Assembly: GCA_017506865.1 (NCBI GenBank)
Contig: JAFCMP010000048.1
Location: 124,001-188,000, forward strand
Origin: Tribonema minus
Taxonomy: Eukaryota > Sar > Xanthophyceae > Tribonematales > Tribonemataceae
DNA: 64,000 nucleotides
Reading direction: 5' to 3'
Shown: positions 55,761 to 64,000 of the stretch, in pieces
Layout of the letters: each line of letters starts with the position of its first letter
Position numbering within the stretch: position 1 is the stretch's first letter
The notes under the pieces: model-generated
Databases searched by the model: none
What the model was told of the DNA's origin: nothing
Seen by the model: only the letters and a program-made list of their open reading frames with translations
Program-made: the position numbers and the translations under genes

Positions 55761-58700
55761 CAATAGCCCTGCAGGCGGGCGGGGGTAAAGTCCTAGGGAC
55801 ACATGCACATAGAGTGCACCACGATAAGACAAAAATCAACAAGAGCAATGTGTGCGTCTTGCTCACGCACAGTGGAAGGTTCACATCTGGGCGTGTTGTG
55901 TTGCACACAACATACCATGACACTAGGAATGCTCCATATCCCTACTGTGGTTTTGCACGGCATACATCAAACTGGCACAACATACTGCAGTGACTGAACA
56001 TGCTCAGTGCACACAAGTGCATGTGCGCATCTCAGCAATCGATTTCCATGTTGGCAAGCATGGCAAAGCAAGAGTTCGGCATGGTGCACACATGCTTGCT
56101 GGTACCACTTTGTGCAGTATCAAGCGCGTACGCCGTCCAGAGGAACGCACTAAGTCGTATTCTATGCAGGTTTCATGGCACAAGCAGCAGTGTGCATCAC
56201 ATTCTGTTGTGCCAGCATGGTCTGCGCCTCGGCTGCTCTCATATCACATGATGCTGTTGTTGACACCAGTGCTCTTGCGATTTCACCTGGCCCCGTAGAT
56301 TATGCATTATCATGGCACCTGCTGCCATGAAGCAGGTATGCCGAAGTTGGCAGATGCAGGGAAAAGCCTTGGTACCCATTGCGGCGTACTGAGAGGATGG
56401 ATGCCACCCAGTGCTAGTTCATGCAGCTCTGCAGCGTCGAAAGCTGAAATTGTGACTTTGGGCGCAAGGAGCCCAAGCCAGTCATCAGTACACTCATTTG
56501 GCAAGGACCGGTCATGGCATTTCAATGCTCATGAGTCGCCAAGTTTAACGACTGCAACCTGCTACGTGCTCACTGCATACACGGCCCAGTGTGACAGCAA
56601 GCGCTGGCACCTCTCAGACTGCAAGCCTCGCATTGCACATGTCTTCAGCGTCAGCCAGGCCAAGCCAGTCGCAGTTGCAAACAGTCGGCAAGTACCCACC
56701 ATGGTAGTTCCTGACTGATGGGTTGCCAAGTCAATCAATCGACCGCAGTCCGCTGCGCGCTCACTGCCCCATGTGACAGCATGCAGCTCTGCAAGTATGT
56801 TGAATCATGGCTTCAGCGTCAGCCAGCCCAGGCCAGTTGCTGTTACGAACAGGTGGCAAGCACCTGCTATGGAGGTTCATTGCTGATGTGTCTCCGAGTC
56901 AACCAACCAAAGTTTGCTGCACATCTGCAAGTCACCTGAATCGCCAGCATTGTGCCTCCTCCTCCTGCTAGTCGAAAAGCATCACCTTGTTATTGCCTGC
57001 AGCAGCCCATCGCCGCAGCAGCCACTGAAATCTGAACCTGGTGCCCGAGATACTGTTGCATAAGGGACGCCCCCGCTCGATGGGTACAGCTTGTTCCACA
57101 GCTGCATTGGGGCGTATGCTGAAGACTCGTGTAGTGACTGAGCCTAAGCATGCTCAGCAGGTGGTGAAATTGGACATTCACAAGTTACACCAGGTGCTCC
57201 AGTGCTGCTTCTCCCGCCATTATCATGGCTTCTATTCGCCGTACATAGTGGCTTTAATTCGCCGTATGTGGTCAACACCAGCACTTGCGGCCACACGTGG
57301 GTCAGCACTGCTCACCGTGAAAGCAAGGGCTGTTGCTGCGCCTCGCTCGGCACCTGTGCTCACGTGCTGCGTTAGGGCGCCTCGCTCAGGCAGGCTCCAC
57401 TGTGTTGTCACAGACAGTCCTCCGCGAGCTGTACCGCAAGGCTGCTCGTTCTTCCTGCTGCGCACGCCTACTCTTTGAGCTAGCCTCACTTGCTGTTGCT
57501 CTCCCTCCTGCGTCGCCAAGTCCAACCGACCGCACCCTGCTGCGTGCTCACTGCATACATGGCGCAGTGTGACGGCATGCACTGGCGGCTCTGCAAGCCT
57601 CGCATGTTACATGCGTCTTCAGCTGCAGCCAGCCCAAGCATACAGGGGCACACACAAGCACGGTGATGCAAAACACAGGTTACATGGTGTGATGCACCAG
57701 TGCTTGCACGTGTGAAGGCACGCCTACACGTACTTAACATGTGGTGCTTTCGAAAATCTTCTTCTGAACAGCGCTCCCTAAGAACAGTTGAGCTGCTGCA
57801 TGCAAGTCATCGGGATGCAACACACCCTCATTTTGGCGCCCGTCGGATCTTGGGTGTCCAGCGCATATCTGTTATTCTGATAAGACTGATAAGAGTGCCT
57901 GTGTAGCATCGAAGTATGCCAAGCATAACAAGTTCGTGCTTCGAAGACTGATAAGAAACAAACACTATGCATTCAACATGTAGCGACGTCCTGAATTCAC
58001 TGAGAAGCGAGTTCGTAAGAAGCACATCGGTGAACAAGGCGCGCTTGACTGATCGCCTCACCGTCTGGCATTGCCCGCATCAAGCCGAAGCCGTTCAGGC
58101 ATCAATTCGTCAGCGCAGCTCTCCACACTCTCCTTCCACTAACTTCACAAACTACCGGGTTGATAGTTCCTCGTAGACCCTCGAGGTGGCGGTTCCGGTC
58201 GAGTTTTGTGTGCAGAACGACTTGGTGACGCAGGCCGAGAGGCGCTGGCGGCTGGGGCTTGGGCGAGAGCTGACGGGACTGGCGAATTTCCTCTGGGGTC
58301 GCCGCCGTCTGCGGCTGCCGCGTGCCTCGGCACGAGAAATGCCGGATCGCGCGCTTACGGAGTTTTTGAGAGCAGCATGCGCCAGAAGCCGCAGCAGCAA
58401 TACCAGCAGCGTCGGGAGCAGCATCAGCAGCAACGACAGTACCATCAACAGCAGCAGCAACACCAGCAGCAGCACAGCCATATAACTTCGTACAGAGGCA
58501 GATGGCGCTCAGCATTGCTACTTCCACTCCTCAAGAGTGTTGCTCACATGCAGACGACGGAGCTTGTGGCTGAGTCGCAGTTGTAGTATCGACGCCAGCA
58601 GCTGCAGCAGCGCTGGCAGCTCAGGATGGACCATGAAGTGGAGCGCGCTTGGTGTGTCGGCAGCGGCATGCAGAGGCACTATCCTGTTGGCACCCAGGAT

Positions 58701-58861
58701 TGCTACATCCACTCCCCTGGAGTGTTGCCCAGATGTGGAGGACAGAGTAAGGGGCCGGTGCGCGCTTGTGGAACTGCTGAAAGCAACAGCAGCGCTCAGG
58801 GCGGCGCTAGGGATTGGAGCGCGCTTCTGGACTCGCTGGCAGCAGCAGCATAGTAGTAAGT
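55761..58861. other. repeat-rich stretch between the two 1-kb copies
   Basis: No recognised gene. ORFs at 56302-56718 and 57041-57478 lie in repeats. A CAG/CAA trinucleotide stretch covers about 58383-58477. Minus-strand frames at 58860-58527 and 58527-58150 are open and could be exons belonging to copy 2 of the 1-kb repeat, but show no family motif. Confidence 0.4.
56530..57650 (+). repeat. diverged tandem repeat, about 180-200 bp unit
   Basis: Three related units, about 56530-56715, 56716-56890 and 57515-57650. Shared blocks are GTCGCCAAGT, GCTCACTGCATACAYGGC, CAGTGTGACRGCA and CTTCAGCGTCAGCCAG. Confidence 0.7.
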
Positions 58862-59870
58862 ATGCGGCGTAGGCAGCCTGCTTCACGGATTTGGTGTGTA
58901 GAACATGCTCGTATCCATGCGTTGTACCTTTGTGTACACAAGAAGGGGGGGGGGCAAGCGCGCACAACACGGCGCAGCCATGAACACGCCAGGACTTGAA
59001 AGAATGCTACCTGTCAAATATACACAGCGCCTCACGAGCCCGCCCAGTGGCCACTACGCGTGCAGCAAGGACGACGGCAAAACAATTTACTTCCCAACTT
59101 GTAAGTGACTTCCGGACCTCTTCTACGCTGCTGGCAAAGTCCTCTGCGAAATCAAAACGCTGGAGCGCTCCTGCTCCTGACAGCATAGCCAGTCGTCGTC
59201 CTCCTCATCGCCATCGCCATCGTCGTCCTCGATCACAACCGACACCCTCTTCGGCATCGTAATAACGACCGACTGAACCTCCGCGCATGCATCAAAGTCG
59301 CTGGAGGCCGAGAGGGGGGACATGCCGTGCGCGGAGCAAGATGGAACACACTACGGAGCTGCGAGACCGATGAGGGCGCTGGAGTTGACGTGCTGTCCCA
59401 GGCTGGTTGAAACTTGCCCAAAGTGGAGTTCACATTCTACTTAGTGTACGCCTATGTACGCACGCGCGTACTGCGAAATTTTCGAACCTTTTTGTGGAGT
59501 TGAGTTTTGAAATGTGTTGAAGATGGCATCGTGAGATTGCATGTCGAATCTGACTTGCAAATCTTCAATCATTTTACATCATCCATCTCAAACTGCAGCT
59601 ACGCAATGGCAAGTCAATCATCTGTCGATGTCATTGCCTCACGAACTATACTCTGCTAATGCAGCCAATGAATTCTGCCCCTGAATGCAAGCCGTGCATA
59701 TGGCTGCCTCACTGTGAAGATGCGTGCTTTGTATGACCATGGCCGATGGGAACACCATGCACGTAGTGGCACTTGCGGCAGGAAACCTTCTCCTGTACAT
59801 GAAACAGGTGTAACATGCGAATCACGCAAAGTGAAGCAAAGCAAAAGATGAAGCTGAAACCGACACGTTC
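58862..59870. repeat. 1-kb dispersed repeat, copy 2, with decayed acidic exon
   Basis: In this copy the minus-strand exon (ATG at 59323) has lost one base of an A-run near 59153, so the frame leaves FDFAEDF and ends early, and the GTGAGT donor reads GGAAGT. It therefore looks like the broken copy, unless the flanking open frames at 58150-58860 form an alternative gene. Confidence 0.8.
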
Positions 59871-60114
59871 AAAGAGAAAAACAAACGAGGGATAGGAATG
59901 ATCATCCCCCTGGAGGTGTTTAAAGTTCGGTTCCTTCTTCAAGTTCAAGTGTCGGCGAAACCGCCGACAGGGAGGGTGCAGGAACAGTTCGCCGCTCAGC
60001 GGTTCTATGTGCCGCCCCGAGCAGCATGACCAGAAAAAGGGCTCTCTGCGCCGCTGCACAGCGCGCGGGGGATGCCACGCTGATCGAGCCCCAACACGTA
60101 GGTGAGGAGCAGAA

Positions 60115-61002
60115 ATGGTTGCTGTCAGCACCACCACCTTCCCTTTCCTGCATGCCACCTTCAAAGTGGGCAGCTGCAGAGGGTCACTGAACCACATCAG
60201 CTTCAGCAAAGACGATGTGCCCCCCAAAGCGCGAGCACGGCATGATGAGGTGGTCATGTGGAAGTCGCGCCGCACGCTGCCCGCGGGCCGGCAGACATGG
60301 AATCACAGCGTCGAGCTGCCCCCCTACCCAGCGCTGGGCGAGCGCGCCAACCTACAAGGAGGGTCCAGCTGCCTGTACAAGCACAACTACAGAGCGGAGG
60401 TGCTGCCCGAGTCGCCGCTCCCGCACGTGCCTCGTCCAACCAAGTTCGATGTGAGCGTCGCGGCCCCCACCAGCTCGCCTCCGAGGTCTGGCGCTAGGCC
60501 TTACTCCATGACCGAGATGCCCGTGCACCCCTCTCTCGCCAGCCGAGTCGCGTGGAACGCCTGCGCAGTGCTGACGCCGGCCGAGAAGCGCCGCCGCTAC
60601 GAGACTCTCATGACGCGGAGCAACGCCAACACCGCGCGGCGCGCCAAGGGGGGCGATGCGCCGCGCGCCACCCTGGCGCAGCGGACGCAGGCAAAGCTAG
60701 AGGAGACCAGAGCTCTCAAAACGGCGGGGACTTTTAGCGCTGGCAGGAACGGGGGTCTGAATGGCACGTGGGACCCTCCTTCGTCAGCGCCTGCTGCTGA
60801 GCGATGTGACAGGCCGCAGCGGGGCAGGCGGCGCGAGGGTCTCGTGCGCAGGGACTACCACAGCGGCGCCTGGGAGTTCAGAGAAGCGGAGGGGCGACAC
60901 ATGTGGTCTGACACGGGGTCGTATGAGAGGGAGAGCCCTGGCGACGTGGTCAAGGTGTTCGTTCCGTTTGCCATGAACCTGGCTTCGCCGTGTACTGTTT
61001 AG
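60115..61002 (+). CDS. hypothetical 295-aa protein
   Basis: Single open frame with an ATG at 60115. Not recognised. It is rich in Arg, Pro and aromatic turn motifs rather than long low complexity: FSKDDVPPKARARHDEVVMW, TWNHSVELPPYPALGERANL, LTPAEKRRRYETLMTRSNAN, then LVRRDYHSGAWEFREAEGR and MWSDTGSYERESPGD. Repeated W/Y-containing short motifs of this kind are common in ciliary and basal-body structural proteins, but that is only a resemblance. No signal peptide or membrane helix. The 5' flank begins right after copy 2 of the 1-kb repeat. The codon use and length support a real gene. Confidence 0.65.
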   Translation: MVAVSTTTFPFLHATFKVGSCRGSLNHISFSKDDVPPKARARHDEVVMWKSRRTLPAGRQTWNHSVELPPYPALGERANLQGGSSCLYKHNYRAEVLPESPLPHVPRPTKFDVSVAAPTSSPPRSGARPYSMTEMPVHPSLASRVAWNACAVLTPAEKRRRYETLMTRSNANTARRAKGGDAPRATLAQRTQAKLEETRALKTAGTFSAGRNGGLNGTWDPPSSAPAAERCDRPQRGRRREGLVRRDYHSGAWEFREAEGRHMWSDTGSYERESPGDVVKVFVPFAMNLASPCTV

Positions 61003-62059
61003 GTTAAGCAGCACACGTCTGACAGACTTTATACATGTTTTTGGGGGGCATGTACAGTGGTAGGTGCTATTACAAGTATGATAAGCTCCCGTTGTACAGA
61101 TCACATGAGCCTCACTTGTTGCGGCCACAATAGAATGCACGGTCAGTGCGCACATGCGCCCGCAAGCAGGGTGATAATTGCACTTCTTTTGCTGTTCTCA
61201 TCAGATCGCACCCTGTTGTTGATGTTGCGTGCTGTGCCACAACGCAGCACCTTGCATGTCCATCCTTGCCACTGGCAGAGATGCTGAATCTAAATTATTC
61301 TGCAGTTGATGAGGTTTGTGCCACCACGGAAATCGCAGACCAGACCCTGAGTCATGCATTGCCTCTGCCATGCCCAATTGCCGTAGTGCACAAAGTTTCC
61401 ACTTGTAGATTGAACATGCGAGACGAAACACGCGACTGCCGCGGCTTCAGTCAACCATGGACTGCCACTACAGGGTTGAAGTTGGACACCATCGTCATCT
61501 AGTCATGCTCACTTGCGCTTCAAAGTGCGCAGTGTCAGAGCAGATAGCATGATGTAGCTGCCTGCGACATGGGAGGGTGCAGCAGTGCTCAATCAGAGTG
61601 ACACAGCGCGCATGACAATTCCTCTGCCCCAATGCAATCTCAGTCAGTGAGCAACACAGCCCTAACCTTAACCCTGCCAGGACAACACCGACAAACAACA
61701 CACACATTGAGCTCGGGGACACTGGGATACACTGTGTGTTGAGTGTGAACGTGAAGTAAATACATGCGGCGCGTTGGCTACAAAATTGTGCTTGGCAGCG
61801 GCCGCAGCGGCGCTGCACATGCGCGCCGCTGCGGCTGCTGCGCGCGCACCCGCATCAGCAGCTGAGCATCAGCAGCAGGCGCCCACACAAGGTGAAGCAG
61901 CAGACAGAGCCCCCACAAGAGCTGCCCCCAGGCCAGCATAAGAGCCTATGTCGGGCAACCCACTTGCCCCCCCCCCCCCCCCCTCCCAACTTCCCTGGGC
62001 CCTCACAACCCCAACCTGAGACCTGCTGATTGTCAATCACCCCCCCACCCCGCCAGTCT
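61003..62059. other. intergenic, 3' ends of two convergent genes
   Basis: No gene seen. A short telomere-like CCCTAACCTTAACCC lies at 61661-61675. A C-run of about 17 lies at 61968-61984, in the 3' flank of the HSP70 gene. Confidence 0.45.
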
Positions 62060-64000
62060 CTAATCTACCTCTTGAACTTCGGGTTCCGGCGGGACGTCGC
62101 CGTCCTCCCCCCCCCCGTACGCCCCCCCCTCTCCCCCCCCTTCCCCGCCGCCGCCGCTGCTATATGCGCGCGTGATGATGGGGTTTGCCACCGCCTCCAC
62201 CTCCTTCTGCTTGGCCTCGTACTCCTCGGCCTCCGCGGCGTCGTTGTCGGCGAGCCAGTCGAGCGCGCCCGTAACGGCCTCGCGCAGCGCCGCCGCGTCC
62301 TCAGCGCTCATCTTCCCCGCCAGCGCGTCCTCGCTCGAGGACTTGAGGTTGTAGAGGTAGCCCTCGAGCGCGTTGCGCGCGTTGACGCGCCCCGCTAGCG
62401 CCCTGTCCTGCTCGGCGAACTGCTCCGCCTCGTGGACCATGCGCTCGATGTCGTCCTCGCTCAGGCGCCCCTTCTCGCTCGTGATGGTGATCGTCTGCGC
62501 CTTGCCGCTCGCCTTGTCCTCCGCGCTCACCTGCGTGCGCGCGCGGGGGTAGGCATGTATCGGTCAACGCATGTATCGGTCACCGCAAGCGCAGGAATCG
62601 CGCACGGAAGAAAATACACTTGCAGCTACCATGAGCGCGTGAGCTGCACAGAGATTCACGCGGGGTGAGCGCAGGCTTCTCCAGGCTGTTGCGAAACTTC
62701 GTGACTTTCAGGGAGCATGCTGCACACAGAGATCGGTTTTTGGGGTATCGAGCGCAGTTTAAGACTGTTGCGAGTGAAGAAAGGAAGAGACAACAGAGAC
62801 ACACCCTGCGTGATACACCACCAACAGCACAAGTAAATCGACCGTTTGGGCGCTGGCCAGGCAGCCGCACGCGCGCGCTCCCACCAACTTCAACTTCAAA
62901 CTATCAGCGCCCAGCAGCTGCAACTTCAACCTGGGCCTCACCTGCAGGATGCCGTTGGCGTCGACGTCGAAGGACACCTCCACCTGCGGCACGCCGCGCG
63001 GCGCGGGCGGTATGCCCGACAGCTCAAACTTGCCCAGCAGGTGGTTGTCGCGCGTCATGCTGCGCTCGCCCTCAAACACCTGTCGCGCGCGCAGCGCAGC
63101 AGCAGCGCAGGCAGTGTGACGTCAGAACATGTAGGTACAGGCTTGTTGTCAGCAGCTGCGCAGCGCGCTTGTGATTTTGTACACAGACGGGTTGGTATGT
63201 TGCATGTGATGCTGTGCGCATGCCCCCACACGCCAGTCGTGTGACGACTGGAGTCAGTATGCGTAAGCATTCATTCTGCAAGTGACTGTGAGCAGCTGCA
63301 ATGCGGGTCGCCCGAAACCTGGCAGCAGCGCTTGCTATCATACAGTCACCAGCGTGCGCGCTACTGGGATACCCATGCGCTGAGCACTGATGCGCAAATG
63401 CCAGGCTGCGCCCGCGCCTACTTGCGCCTGCGGGCAGCGGCAAGCACGTCCCCGTTTGTGCGCCACAGGACACGGCAGTCGCTTACAGCGCTGCGGGCGG
63501 CAGTGCTCAGCTGAAGGACCACCACACACGCACAGGGTGCGGTGCCCCTTTTCGCCAGTCTTGTCATTTCCGTGCCTGTGTATCGATGTTTCGCTTGGCA
63601 GCGGGTGCTAAACGAGCCATTCACAAATGCAGGGGCACGTGGAATACGCTGTCAGCTGCTGCACGCAGTCCGCCGAGGGCATGCATACGGTACACCCCCG
63701 CACAACCCCCCAGAGGGGGTACGCGCGCACGCACCTGTATGAGCACCCCCGGCTGGTTGTCGGCGTACGTCGAGAACCGCTGCGCCTTGCGCACGGGGAT
63801 CGTCGTCCCCCTGTCCACGAGCTTCGTCATCACGCCCCCCGCCGTCTCAATGCCCAGCGACAGCGGCGCGACGTCGAGCAGGAGCACGTCCTTCGTCTCG
63901 GCGCTCGCGTCGCCGCTGAGGATGCCACCCTGCACCGCGGCGCCGTACGCTACGGCCTCGTCCGGGTTGATGGAGTGGTTGAGCTCCTTGCCGTCGAAGA
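62060..64000 (-). CDS. HSP70: HSP70 chaperone, C-terminal part (5' end outside the window)
   Basis: Exons >64000-63735, 63079-62942 and 62530-62060, phase 0. Reads [40 protein letters not shown] and [14 protein letters not shown], then [18 protein letters not shown] and [20 protein letters not shown] in the substrate-binding domain, and [19 protein letters not shown] with a helical lid ([33 protein letters not shown]) and a Gly-rich tail. It ends in VQEVD, close to the cytosolic EEVD that binds TPR co-chaperones, and not in HDEL. The NHLLGKF and lid wording are nearer to BiP. A cytosolic HSP70 is the best call. Folding is ATP-driven; the nucleotide-binding domain lies before the window. Confidence 0.93.

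Noticed and set aside
58186-58485. Plus-strand ORF with Ser/Asn-rich end as a gene
   Set aside because: The end is translated CAG/CAA repeat; the opposite strand is equally open.

Overview
The window is nuclear DNA of an intron-dense, GC-rich, flagellated alga with a secondary plastid of red origin. The flagellum is implied by a complete BBS2 gene. The plastid is implied by two proteins whose N-termini combine a signal peptide with Phe right after the predicted cleavage site (ASA-F and VSA-F), the bipartite presequence known from cryptophytes, haptophytes and ochrophytes, and by a scrap of plastid atpA inside an intron. I cannot decide between those groups.

Layout. 1-863: last two exons of an alpha/beta hydrolase. 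1411-10572: BBS2 in 13 exons. 12131-13438 (-): unrecognised ORF. 14255-15463 (-): bZIP-PAS regulator, divergent from a GCIP/cyclin-D1-binding-like gene (15918-17066, +). 19091-20102: a young direct duplicate of the start regions of that pair and their shared promoter. 20861-21577: bacterial-type PH domain (bPH_1) gene. 23931-24623: Qb-SNARE VTI1. 25132-27624 (-): LINE reverse-transcriptase ORF. 27806-37795: wax ester synthase/diacylglycerol acyltransferase (11 exons). 39710-41260 (-): unrecognised, probably nuclear protein. 43394-47812 (-): plastid-directed RAP-domain RNA-binding protein, divergent from 47985-52525 (+), a plastid DUF3493/LPA1-like membrane protein. 53-60 kb: gene-poor, with a 1-kb dispersed duplication and other repeats. 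60115-61002: unrecognised single-exon gene. 62060-64000 (-): C-terminal part of an HSP70.

The exon models were read by eye. They join in phase throughout and give proteins of family-typical length. The single exception is one base too many in a G-run of BBS2 exon 7.

The most unusual feature is how the introns are built. Many in BBS2, the WS/DGAT gene and the RAP gene contain decayed tandem copies of the edge of the adjacent exon, including the splice site. Around these are poly-C tracts placed as polypyrimidine tracts, interstitial TTAGGG-type repeats, GC-AG introns, and a strong phase-0 bias with many AG|GT junctions. Together this suggests that introns here grow, and perhaps arise, by local tandem duplication across exon-intron boundaries.

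The genes form no single pathway. The two clear functional links are the divergent plastid pair RAP/DUF3493 and the divergent bZIP-PAS/GCIP pair.
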